From Malassezia japonica (taxonomy: Eukaryota; Basidiomycota; Malasseziomycetes; Malasseziales; Malasseziaceae), in contig NC_083370.1 of NCBI RefSeq assembly GCF_029542785.1, positions 992,001 through 1,056,000 of the forward strand: a stretch of 64,000 nt of DNA, given 5' to 3'. The notes beneath the pieces are model-generated. The model saw only the letters and a list, made by a program, of their open reading frames with translations. It searched no databases and was not told where the DNA came from. The position numbers and the translations under genes are program-made. Each line of letters opens with the position of its first letter. Within the stretch, counting starts at the first letter, position 1. This document shows positions 34,189 to 43,674 of the stretch, one piece after another.

Positions 34189-36059
34189 ATGGAGGTATGG
34201 ACGCGGGGGGGCGGCGCCGACGAGGCGCAAGACTGCGGGCCGCCGACGTCGCTCATCCTCGAGCGTGTCGGACATAGCAAGAGCATATTTGACGAATCCG
34301 CACTCCCGCCGGTCGACGAGGAGGAGGGCGACCGCGCGGCGCTGCTCGGCCACGCGCGTGCGCCACGCGCGGCGCACGCACCTCCCAGCGCGCACGAGCG
34401 CGCGCTGTGGCACTGGGTGAATGTCGTGGACATGGACGGCTTTCTGAAAGAGATCTACGAGTATTATACGGGGCAGGGGTATACAAGCATCGTGCTCGGG
34501 CGCGTACTGAGCGTGCTTACCTGTGCGTTTGTCGTGGTCTTTGCCGCCTTCCTTGGTGGCTGCATCGACTACTCGGCGATTCGCATGGGGGGGACACTCC
34601 ACGAGGCGCTCGTAGGCCAGTGCTTTGCGCGCGTGTCGACACTGTCGATTGCCTCGGTGGCGGTCGTGGGCATGGTCTGTGCGTGGCAGGCGGTCATTTT
34701 TGGCTCGAGCCTCAAGCGCCTCGCTGCGCTGCGCGACATCTACACGCACCTCTTTGACATTCCTGAGGACGATCTCGTGTCGATTCCGTGGGAAGAGGTC
34801 GTGACACGGCTGCAGCGGCTGGCCGAGGCGCATCCTTGCGCAGCGCATCACGAAGGCGTGTCGTTCGACGCGCTCAGCGTTGCGCACCGTATCATGCGCC
34901 AGGAAAACTTTTTGATTGCGCTCGAGGACCACGGCATCCTGTGCGCCGAGGTACCACTCCCGACACACAGCGCGTTCGTCCACAGCGCACTCGGCGCGCT
35001 GTTTCCGCGGCTGTCGCGCGCGTTGGAGTGGAATCTGCGGTTTTGCCTGCTGGGCTTTGCGTTTAATGCCTCGGGGCAGTTTCAGCCGCACCTACTCGAG
35101 GCGCAGCACCGTGCAGAGAGCATCGCGAGGTACGGTCTTGTGCTAATGCAGTGTGCGCCGCCGCTTTTTGTTCATGGCCCTGGTGAATGCGGTGCTGGCC
35201 CCGTTCCTGGTCGTGTACCTTCTCGTGTACTCCTTTTTTCGGTACTTTGAAGAGTACCACCGCAACCCCGCCTCGCTCGGATCGCGGCAATATACCCTCC
35301 TCGCCCGCTGGCGGTTCCGTGAATACAACGAGCTCCCCCACCTCTTCCAGCAGCGGCTGCACCAGAGCTACGCAAGCGCGCGTACCTACCTCGACCAATT
35401 TCCCCGCGCACGATACGTGCGCGTGGCGCGCTTTGGCGCGTTCATCTCGGGCTCGTTTGTGGCGGTCTTTTTGCTCGGTGCGGTGATCGAGCCCGACGTG
35501 ATGGTGCATTTTGACATTGTGCCTGGGCGAAATGTGCTCTTTTTCCTCGGCGTGTGCGGCACGGCGCTCGCAGCGTTCCGGGGTATGATCCCTGATGAGC
35601 ATGCGGTGCGCGATCCCCAAGCGGCGCTCGACGCGGTGATCCACTATACCCACTACTGCCCCCCCGCGTGGCGCCAAGGACAGATGTACTCGACGCGTGT
35701 CCTGCGCGAATTTTGCGCGCTGTACGCACTGAAAGTGCACGTCTTTCTGAACGAGCTTCTCTCTGTGCTCATCACGCCGCTCGTCCTCTGGCGGTGCCAG
35801 GAGCGCCTGGCGGAAAAGTACGTCGACTTTTTCCGTCACGGCACCGTGCACGTCCCTGGCCTCGGCTACGTTTGCCGGTACGCGGCGTTTGACGTGGATG
35901 CGCGCGATAATAGTAGGTCGCCTCACTCACACAGAAATGGAGCAGAGCATGCTCTCATTCTCAGTCGCGCACCCCGCGTGGGCGTCGCAGCACCAAGTGC
36001 CGTCTGCACCTCCAGGGCGCTTCCCCTTTACGCCCAGCAGCTCGGTCCGCGCAATGTAG
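34189..36059 (+). CDS. ATG9: Autophagy lipid scramblase Atg9
   Basis: The multispanning protein of Atg9 vesicles that supplies and scrambles lipids for the growing phagophore. Exons 34189-35129, 35152-35912 and 35935-36059, with two 22-nt introns; 608 residues. The conserved core is present: WHWVNVVDMDGFLKEIYEYY, the first membrane segments, FNALSVAHRIMRQEN-like pattern (FDALSVAHRIMRQEN), then RRRFLFMALVNAVLAPF, FREYNELPHLFQQRL, VLREFCALYALKVHVFLNELLSVLITPL and DFFRHGTV. The last exon restores the typical KMEQSMLSF segment. It is much shorter than yeast Atg9 (997) because both terminal disordered regions are reduced. It converges on the PP2A gene, 28 bp between stops. Confidence 0.94.
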
Positions 36060-36087
36060 ATGCTGTACAGCAGGCTATGCGGCTAGA

Positions 36088-38392
36088 TTATACAAGGGAC
36101 ATCTCGTTCGTACGGCCCACGAGCGACGGTGTCGATCGCGGCGGCGTACTGGGTTCGTCGAGGTACGCCGAGATGGCCGAGTCGTGTAAATCGACACCGG
36201 TCTCGGCGTCTTCAAACTCGCCGGTGAACGAGGTGCCTGCTGTGCTGTTTGGCGACAGTTCGCGTTCGTCGAGCATGTGTTCGGTCGCGTTCGGCGGCGA
36301 CGGCGCGCGGCCGGCCGACGGCCCGAGCTCTGCGCTGGGCCCCAGTCCGTGGAGGATCGAGGCGGAGCTGGCCAAGCTCAGTGCGGGCGGTGCGAGGCCC
36401 GACAAGGTGCTTGTGAATGGCAGCGACTCGTACGTGCTCTCGTGGCGCGTCGTGCTTGGCTCCGCACGCGTTGTCGCAGGCGGCGCTGGGTCGACGCTGC
36501 CGAGCGACTTGGGCACCGGCATGCTGAGTTTCTGCGAGTTGCGCACGGCCGAGGTGCGGAGCTTCTGCCAAGCGCGCTCCCGGGCCTGCTGCTTCTGTTC
36601 CATAGAGGCGCGTTGGTGCTGGTTTTCGGAAGAGACCAAGTCGAAAAAGGCCGGGTTGATTTCCATAAAAAGCTTCAAAGCGTTGTACACGAGGGTATGG
36701 ATCGTCTGGTTCCAGTGCGCTTTGGAGTTGTCAAAGAGACTGTCAAAGACGATCGGCAGGATCACATGAATATTGTCGCCCATCAGGTTGACAATGTACT
36801 CATTGTTCCAAAAGTACAGCGCGCGCTCGGCCACCTGGAAGTGCTGGCTTTGGATGCAGCGGGCGAGCTGCTGGAACAGAGGCACCTGGATCTTGACAAA
36901 GTCCTGCGGCTCGATTACGTCGAGCACCTCTTCGACCTCGTTCAGGAACATGACCTCTTTCTGCGAGTTGGTCTTGGGCCAGAAGCGCAAGAGGCCCAGG
37001 ACGACCTCTTCGGTGAGCAGGCTGTCCTTTTCAATAAACTGCACGACACAGTACGCGAGTTGGGGGTGGTACATCGCCAGACTCTTGGCCTTGTGTAGCG
37101 GCAAGAGGACGCGCGTGAGAAAGACCTTGTGCTCCTCCTTGAGCGGCAGCGCAAAGCCGTTGATGATCGATCCCAGAATCTCGAGCAGTTCGGCGATACC
37201 ATTGTGCCGTTCCGTCTCGTAGATAAACTGGAAAAAGACATTGTTGATCGAGCGGCGGATAAACGCGCGCAGGTTCAGAAACTTGCCATAGATCCGGTGC
37301 AGCATCGTCTTGAGAAAGTCGCGCTCGCGCGGGTCTTCGCTGTCAAACAGCTCGAGCAGCTGGATGACAAAGGACTGGTCAATGTACTTTTTCGCAATGT
37401 TGGTATTCAACTCGGAGCTCTCGATAAAGCGGAGGAACAGCTCGTAGACCACCTGCAAATGCGGCCACGCGAGCTCCAGCACCGGCTCGTCCTCTTCGGG
37501 GTCGAATGCTTCGCCTGCGGCATTGGTCTGAGGAGGAATCGTGCGGAACAGGTTTGCCGCAAACATGTTGACCATCTCGGGGTAGATCGGCTCGGTAATC
37601 GCGCCGCGCTGTGTCGTGAGGTACTCAAACATCTCTTGCAGCGCTTGCGCTTTGATATGCTTGCCGCGCAGCTCCTGACTCGCATCGTTAAAGTCAAAGA
37701 CGACACTGCACTGCCGCAGCTTACGCACAAACAGATCCGTGCGCTCCGCCGGCGGCACCTCGTGGAAGGAGGGCAGCGGCTCGAGCGTCACATTCTCCGA
37801 CGGCTGGATACGGCTGCTGCGCTGCTTTCGCGGCGGCGTCTTGGTCACAGGGATCGTATCTTTCGGCGCCACAGTCTGTGGCACGGGCTGGCGTGTACGG
37901 GCCAGTGCCACGGACGGCGCCGTGCCGCTCGCAGGCGCACTGGGCGTGCCCGCATTCAGGTGGAAGGAAGGCGTCTTGGGAGGAGCGCCTTTTGCACCCG
38001 GCACTGCGAGCGTCTCGGGGTCGCTCGCGGGCGTCTTGGGCACGCTCGGCGTGCTGCCACCCGCCGCGCTCCAGGCGCCAGATGCCGGTGCACTCGCCGG
38101 ACGAGCGGCCGGAGTCGGGGCGGGGCCGCGGCCGGCAGGCGGCGTCGGCGGCACGTTGCGCGACGAGGCAGCGTCGGACGACGACGCATTCGGTGCACTC
38201 GCCGGACGCGACGACGAGCCACCAAGAAACGAGCGTGGGTTGTGGTCTTTGGTGGGGGGTGCCGGGCCTCCGCTGCTTCCTTGCTGCGAGCGGCCCTGGC
38301 CGTTGCCATTGCTCGGGGCGTCGTTGTGTCTTGACCGGGACAGATTCTGGGTGAGCATTAATACGTACCATTGCTTTCTTGAGTCCTTTCAT
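36088..38392 (-). CDS. RTS1: Protein phosphatase 2A regulatory subunit B56
   Basis: B'-type regulatory subunit that targets PP2A in the cell cycle, at centromeres and under stress. Exons 38369-38392 and 36088-38346; 22-nt intron (38347-38368); 760 residues. The first exon encodes MKGLKKAM, matching the MKG start of other fungal B56 proteins and absent from the longest open frame. An N-terminal disordered region (to about 240) is followed by the HEAT-like core: [88 protein letters not shown] and [19 protein letters not shown]. The C-terminal tail is Ser/Pro-rich. Confidence 0.96.
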
Positions 38393-38574
38393 GGTTCCGG
38401 CGTCAAATCCGTGCCGGAGACCAAGTCGCGCAGCGCAGGACCAAGGGCGGTGGGGAGGCGCCCCGAGGGCCGCCGCCGAGTGATGTCTGGCATGTGGGCC
38501 TAAGAGGCCCGCGGGCATGTTGGGCGCCACGCGGGCAGGACGAATACGCACCTCCATTCCGGACCCTTGTCGCC

Positions 38575-39162
38575 ATGGCGCTGTCCGTCTTTGTGCCGAT
38601 CGCGTACATTGCGACGCTGTTCCTTGCGCTCGCCGCCTTTAGCAAGGTGTACCGGCGGCGCGAGACCAAGCGCAAGACTGCGTACCAAGTGACGAAAACC
38701 GCGGACGAGGACGTGAACGCCCCCCGCGCCATTTATAACGCGCTCGCCGGCGTGCAGGACGAGTTCCCCGATGGCGACGCCAACGATCCCGAATGGATCG
38801 TGCCGCGTGCGACGCTGCAAGGCGCGCTGATTGCGCGCGCCGTGGCGGCGCTCCGGAATATGTCGACGCTGCGTTCCGACAAGCAGGCGCTCGCGGCGCT
38901 GCTCGAGCGCGGCTCGGTCGGCGACGATGCGGCAGTGCTGCTCGAGACGATGGACGAGGATATCCGCGCCGAGGTCATGGCGATTGTGCGCGAGGCCGGG
39001 CGCTTTGAGCAGAGCTGGAGCAAGCTCATCTTTCAGAGCGCCGGCGAGATCTCGTCGAATCTGCGCTACCGCGACGTGCTGCTCGAAATTAACAAGCAGC
39101 GCGAGGAGGAGGCTGCCAAAACGCGCCAGCTGGGCCTGCCTGTGCCGACGATAAGCGCCTAG
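38575..39162 (+). CDS. SEC66: Sec63-complex subunit Sec66 (Sec71)
   Basis: ER membrane subunit of the Sec62/63 complex in post-translational translocation. It has 195 residues with one N-terminal membrane segment (VFVPIAYIATLFLALAAF) followed by the YRRRETKR basic flank and a cytosolic domain containing PEWIVPRATLQGALIARAVAAL and FEQSWSKLIFQSAGEI, both typical of the family. The short lumenal head (MALS) is reduced compared with yeast. No intron. Divergent with RTS1, with 182 bp between starts. Confidence 0.92.
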   Translation: MALSVFVPIAYIATLFLALAAFSKVYRRRETKRKTAYQVTKTADEDVNAPRAIYNALAGVQDEFPDGDANDPEWIVPRATLQGALIARAVAALRNMSTLRSDKQALAALLERGSVGDDAAVLLETMDEDIRAEVMAIVREAGRFEQSWSKLIFQSAGEISSNLRYRDVLLEINKQREEEAAKTRQLGLPVPTISA

Positions 39163-39188
39163 CTACGAGATAGAGATGAATTACGGTG

Positions 39189-40166
39189 CTAGAGACTCGT
39201 CTTGCCCCCTTCGGTTTTTTGCCGGAACCGCGCGATGCGCCCCACCTGCTGCTGCTGCTTCTTCTCCTGCCAGGCCATCAGACGGCTCGTTTCGTGCACC
39301 GGGAAACCAAAGATGCGCGGCACGACGCGTTCCACGTCGGGCACTGCGGGCTTGTTCGGCAGCGGCGACGAGGTGCCCGAGTCGGCGTTGGACGCGTGGC
39401 CGACGCGCGCCTCGCTCGGCGGGTTCGACGCGGTCTCGCTGCTCACCTCGTCCATCTGTGAGTGGGTGAGCGAGTTGTTTTGCTCGAGCGCGAGCGCACG
39501 CTGGTGCAGCACGTCGGCGGAAATTCCGCCATAGGACTGCTTCGCGGTCGGATGGGGGCCGCCCGTCGCCGTCTTGACCGGCACCATGTGGGGGTATACC
39601 ATGAAGAGCATATGAGGGAACGAGGTGCCGAAAAACGCGCCGTCGATCGAGCCGTGCCGCGAGCTCTTGGGGCTGTATAAATCTTCGCACCGGGGGCAGT
39701 ACAGCTTCACCGGGCTGCGAAAGGGTAGATCGGACAGGCCCACCGGGAGGAGCGGCTGCTGGTAGCACAGCACGCGGGGACAGCGCCCAAAGTCGGCGTG
39801 CTTGTACTTTTCCAGCATCTTGGCGAGGCCCCGCGTCGTGATAATGTAGCGCGCATGGATCAGGCCGTACAGGATGCGCGCCTGCGTCTCGATCTGCTCG
39901 CGCTGGTCGTCGTCCAGTTGCTCATCTGCGTTAGCTTATGCACTTACCCAGCGCATCGGTAATCAGGTCCAGCGCATGCATGTAGTGCTGCACCTCGGTA
40001 TTGAGACCCGTCAGGTTGAAGCGGTCCAGAATGTAGTCCTCGTCCAACTCGCAAAAGTATTCGTTGCCTTTTGTGGAGAGGAACCACGCAATCCATGTGC
40101 TCGCCGCATAGTCGGACGACCCCGACGAAAGTTCTTCCACTGCCGTCAGCTACACCACCTACTCAT
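39189..40166 (-). CDS. CKB1: Casein kinase 2 regulatory (beta) subunit
   Basis: Dimeric regulatory subunit of CK2. Exons 40163-40166 (4 nt), 39948-40139 and 39189-39925; introns 23 and 22 nt; 310 residues. The first exon carries ATGA, which joins TG from exon 2 to form a second methionine; without it the frame has no ATG. The core shows [33 protein letters not shown] in several conserved blocks, the acidic loop, [10 protein letters not shown] plus [15 protein letters not shown] (the four zinc cysteines) and [16 protein letters not shown] disordered Ser/Asn-rich insertion separates the zinc domain from a conserved C-terminal IFGFPVH segment. Longer than human CK2 beta (215), similar to the fungal forms. 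Confidence 0.94.
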
Positions 40167-40309
40167 CTCGGTCCGCCGCGTGGAGAGCGGAATGCGTGTT
40201 GCCGAAGATTTCGGGGGGGCCTGGTAGGTCCCCGATTTCGGCTTTGTTGGGCGCCCGATCCTTAGACGGAAAGTGGGTGGGCCCGGGCCCCTGGCTTTTG
40301 TCTGCGACG

Positions 40310-41446
40310 ATGGTCGTTTCGGAAATGCTTGGTAGTGCCTCTCGTCGCGCATGTGCGGTGCGCAGCGGCGTGCTGCGTACATGCGTGCGCCCCGCGCCGG
40401 TTCGTGCGGTGCAGCCGTTGCTCCGCCGCTCGCTCGCTACCGAGAGCGAGGGCCAAGAGATGACGGTGCGCGATGCGCTCAACTCGGCGATGGAGGAGGA
40501 GATGCAGCGTGACCAGCGCGTGTTCTTGCTTGGAGAGGAGGTTGCTCGCTACAACGGTGCATACAAGGTGACCAAGGGTCTCCTCGACAAGTTTGGCGAG
40601 GACCGTGTGATTGACACGCCGATTACCGAGGCGGGCTTCACCGGTCTCGCGGTCGGTGCTTCCTTTGCGGGCCTGCGCCCGATCTGCGAATTCATGACGT
40701 TCAACTTTGCGATGCAGGCCATTGACCAGATCGTCAACTCCGCAGGAAAGTCGCACTACATGTCGGCCGGCGGCATCACGGGCTCGATCGTGTTCCGTGG
40801 CCCGAACGGTGCGGCGGCCGGTGTCGCTGCGCAGCACTCGCAGGACTACACGTCGTGGTACGGCCAACTGCCTGGTATCAAGGTCATCTCCCCGTTCAAC
40901 GCCGAGGACTGCCGCGGTCTCCTCAAGGCCGCCATCCGCGACCCGAACCCCGTGGTGTTCCTCGAGAATGAGATTCTCTACGGCGAGTCGTTCCCTGTCT
41001 CGCAAGAGGTGCTCTCGGACGACTTTGTGCTGCCCATCGGCAAGGCCAAGGTCGAGCGCGAGGGCAAGGACGTGTCGATTGTGGCGCACAGCATCGGCGT
41101 GCAGCACGGCCTGAACGCCGCCAAGCAGCTCGAGGAGGAGGGCATCTCGGCAGAGGTGATCAACCTGCGCACCATCCGCCCGCTCGACATCGAGACGGTG
41201 ATCAAGAGCGTGAAGAAGACCAACCGCCTGGTCACCGTTGAGGGCGGCTTCCCGGCGTTTGGCCTGGGCAGCGAGATCTGCGCCCAGATCATGGAGTCGG
41301 ATGCGTTTGACTACCTCGACGCGCCGGTCGAGCGCGTGACGGGCGCGGATATCCCGACGCCGTACGCGACGAACCTCGAGGCGCTTTCGTTCCCCAACCC
41401 AGAGATCATTACCAAGGTGGCGAAGCGTGCGCTGTACCGCTCGTAA
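40310..41446 (+). CDS. PDB1: Pyruvate dehydrogenase E1 beta subunit, mitochondrial
   Basis: With E1 alpha it forms the thiamine-diphosphate decarboxylase of the mitochondrial pyruvate dehydrogenase complex. It has 378 residues and no intron. The first about 45 residues are Arg/Ser/Ala-rich without acidic residues after the start ([12 protein letters not shown] to LLRRSLAT), a good matrix presequence. Conserved parts are [65 protein letters not shown] and the C-terminal domain [16 protein letters not shown] use ATG 40310; the open frame starts earlier (40196) but that part overlaps the CKB1 promoter. Confidence 0.96.
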   Translation: MVVSEMLGSASRRACAVRSGVLRTCVRPAPVRAVQPLLRRSLATESEGQEMTVRDALNSAMEEEMQRDQRVFLLGEEVARYNGAYKVTKGLLDKFGEDRVIDTPITEAGFTGLAVGASFAGLRPICEFMTFNFAMQAIDQIVNSAGKSHYMSAGGITGSIVFRGPNGAAAGVAAQHSQDYTSWYGQLPGIKVISPFNAEDCRGLLKAAIRDPNPVVFLENEILYGESFPVSQEVLSDDFVLPIGKAKVEREGKDVSIVAHSIGVQHGLNAAKQLEEEGISAEVINLRTIRPLDIETVIKSVKKTNRLVTVEGGFPAFGLGSEICAQIMESDAFDYLDAPVERVTGADIPTPYATNLEALSFPNPEIITKVAKRALYRS

Positions 41447-41528
41447 TACCACAGCCATTCTTGTTGGGAAACAGGGCGCTCGCTTGTAGAGTGTAGCACA
41501 ATGCAAACTACCTATTCTAAAAAAATAC

Positions 41529-42503
41529 TTAGTTCGACGACGAGATGAAGAACCACTTGTCGATGCTCGGGTCGATCGGGGCAGGGGGCTGCGGGTTGGC
41601 GGCGGGGATCGAGGTGATGACCGCGTCGCTGGGCGAGACAAGGCTCTTGCTGCCGTGCACGGTCGAGTTCTCGATCTTGACGTCACCCGCGTTGGCCTGG
41701 CCAGTGATCAGGCGGCGCCACGCCTCGTGGCACTCGTGGATCACCTCCTGGGCGTAGGCGCGGTTCTTGGCCTCGCCCGAGAAGGCGAACTGGTTCTCGG
41801 GCTTGCCGTCGGGGATCTTGTAGATGCGGAACCACTCGTTCGTCGCACGGATCAGACCGGGAAGGTGGCGCTCCACGTCCTCAATGTCGTTGAGCTTGGA
41901 GGCCAGAGGGTCGTTGACGTCAATGACAATGACCTTCCAGTCGGTCTCGCCCTCGTCAAGCAGGGCCATCACACCGAGAACCTTGACCTGCTTGATCTGG
42001 CCCGTGTAACCGACCTGCTCACCGATCTCAACAACGTCCAGAGGGTCGTTGTCACCGGCGGCCTTGGTGTCGGGGTGAGTGAAGCTAGGGTCCTCCCAGG
42101 TCTGGGGGAAGGCACCGTAGTTCCAGATGTAACCCTTGTGGGGGAAGGAGTTACGCACAAAGCGCAGCTTGCCCTTCTTGGTGTCCTGCAGGAAGGGGTT
42201 CAGAGGCTCCTCCTTGCTGATCTCCACCTTGGCGTTCGTCCAGCGGGGGATCTCAACAATAAAGTTCAGGATGCCGTTGGCCTCATCGGCGTACAGCGGC
42301 ACATCGTGGAAGGGCGACAGGGGCTGGCCAGTCGACTTCGACTCGAGGTACACGCGGTAGTCGAGCGTGTTGGGCGCGCCAATAACGCGGGGATGAATGT
42401 CCTGAACAGAAGTCATCGCGGTGCTATACAAAGAGGCTGGCGAACGAAGCTGAGAAGCTGTCTGTGCCAAGCGACGAAGGGAAGTCGTAGATCGCGAGAA
42501 CAT
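41529..42503 (-). CDS. IPP1: Inorganic pyrophosphatase, two possible starts
   Basis: Soluble family I pyrophosphatase hydrolysing PPi to two phosphates. From ATG 42416 (MTSVQDIHP) the protein has 295 residues, as in yeast Ipp1. Catalytic-site motifs are intact: [30 protein letters not shown] with the metal-binding aspartates, and [13 protein letters not shown]. In frame upstream, ATG 42503 adds 29 residues ([18 protein letters not shown] and on) with the look of a mitochondrial presequence: Arg and Ser/Thr rich, no acidic residue. One gene may therefore supply cytosol and mitochondria, where yeast uses IPP1 and PPA2. The two-start reading is inference; the enzyme identity is firm. The stop lies 82 bp from the convergent PDB1 stop. 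Confidence 0.93.
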   Translation of the reverse strand: MFSRSTTSLRRLAQTASQLRSPASLYSTAMTSVQDIHPRVIGAPNTLDYRVYLESKSTGQPLSPFHDVPLYADEANGILNFIVEIPRWTNAKVEISKEEPLNPFLQDTKKGKLRFVRNSFPHKGYIWNYGAFPQTWEDPSFTHPDTKAAGDNDPLDVVEIGEQVGYTGQIKQVKVLGVMALLDEGETDWKVIVIDVNDPLASKLNDIEDVERHLPGLIRATNEWFRIYKIPDGKPENQFAFSGEAKNRAYAQEVIHECHEAWRRLITGQANAGDVKIENSTVHGSKSLVSPSDAVITSIPAANPQPPAPIDPSIDKWFFISSSN

Positions 42504-42548
42504 GCGCCCTCTCCGCCGGTCCGCCCGCGGTCCCACGCACGGGCTTCG

Positions 42549-42556
42549 TCACGTGT
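42549..42556. promoter_or_regulatory. TCACGTG site between IPP1 and CCP1
   Basis: TCACGTGT lies in the 157-bp divergent spacer, about 45 bp from the long-form IPP1 start. Confidence 0.4.
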
Positions 42557-42660
42557 TTGACGTCTCGGCCGATCGAAACCGGAACGTAATGCACGGCCAG
42601 CGATAGGCCCACTGAGCCGGTGGCGGCAACCGGCTCGGTTCCCTCCGCACTACCTCGATC

Positions 42661-43572
42661 ATGTCGAAGCCTGGAGACTTTGATGCCGTCCGCAACGACG
42701 TTGCTGCTATCCTTAAGAACAAGAACTACGACGATGGCTCGATCGGCCCCGTCGTAGTCCGTCTCGCCTGGCACGCCAGCGGTACCTACAGCAAGGAGGA
42801 CGACACCGGTGGCTCGAACGGTGCCGGTATGCGTTACGAGGAGGAGGGTGGCGACCCGGCCAACGCCGGTCTCCAGCACGCCCGTGCTTTCCTTGAGCCC
42901 ATCAAGAAGAAGCACGACTGGATCACCTACGCTGACCTCTGGACCCTGGCCGGTGTGACCGCCGTCAAGGCCATGGGTGGCCCCGACATTCCCTGGAAGC
43001 CCGGCCGCACCGACTTCTCGGGTACCAAGTACCTTCCCCCTCGCGGCCGTCTCCCCGACGGCTCGCAGGCCCAGGACCACCTGCGCCACATCTTCTACCG
43101 CATGGGCTTCAACGACCAGGAGATTGTCGCTCTCTCGGGTGCCCACAACCTCGGCCGTTGCCACGCGGACCGCTCGGGCTTCGACGGCCCCTGGGTGGTG
43201 AACCCCACTCGCTTTGCCAACACCTACTACAAGCTGCTTCTCCAGCTCAAGTGGGAGCCCCGTAAGTGGGACGGCCCCTTCCAGTACTCGGCCCGCGCTC
43301 CGGGTATGGACGAGGACGACGAGCCTCTGATGATGCTCCCCACCGACTACGCCCTCACTCAGGACGACAAGTTCCGTCCTTGGGTTGAGAAGTACGCTGC
43401 TGACCAGAAGCTCTTCTTCGAGGACTTCAGCAAGGTGTTCGCCAAGCTCATTGAGCTCGGTGTCTACCGTGACGAGGACGGCATCGCGCGCTGCGACAAG
43501 CGCGACGCCAAGGGCTCGTACATCTCGGCCCCCAAGAAGAGCGACTCGATCGACAGCAAGCCCAACCTCTAA
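42661..43572 (+). CDS. CCP1: Cytochrome c peroxidase-type class I haem peroxidase
   Basis: Reduces hydrogen peroxide with electrons from a one-electron donor, classically cytochrome c. It has 303 residues and no intron. The distal Arg34, Trp37 and His38 lie in [11 protein letters not shown], the proximal His162 in [10 protein letters not shown], and the Trp178 radical site in DGPW, so it belongs to the Trp-radical peroxidases. There is no mitochondrial presequence ([14 protein letters not shown]) and no second start upstream in frame, so this form is probably cytosolic, unlike yeast Ccp1. Codon use is highly restricted, pointing to strong expression. Confidence 0.94.
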   Translation: MSKPGDFDAVRNDVAAILKNKNYDDGSIGPVVVRLAWHASGTYSKEDDTGGSNGAGMRYEEEGGDPANAGLQHARAFLEPIKKKHDWITYADLWTLAGVTAVKAMGGPDIPWKPGRTDFSGTKYLPPRGRLPDGSQAQDHLRHIFYRMGFNDQEIVALSGAHNLGRCHADRSGFDGPWVVNPTRFANTYYKLLLQLKWEPRKWDGPFQYSARAPGMDEDDEPLMMLPTDYALTQDDKFRPWVEKYAADQKLFFEDFSKVFAKLIELGVYRDEDGIARCDKRDAKGSYISAPKKSDSIDSKPNL

Positions 43573-43674
43573 ATAGTTTATCTACAATCGAGAACAGCTT
43601 CTCGTGCGTCGCATCGCGCCAGAAAGTGCCGCCGGGGCCTCCTGTACTATGACGTAACAAAAAGGGGACCACGC

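Noticed and set aside
40262..41686. 474-codon frame opposite PDB1
   Set aside because: It is antisense to a complete, conserved E1 beta gene and has no domain of its own.
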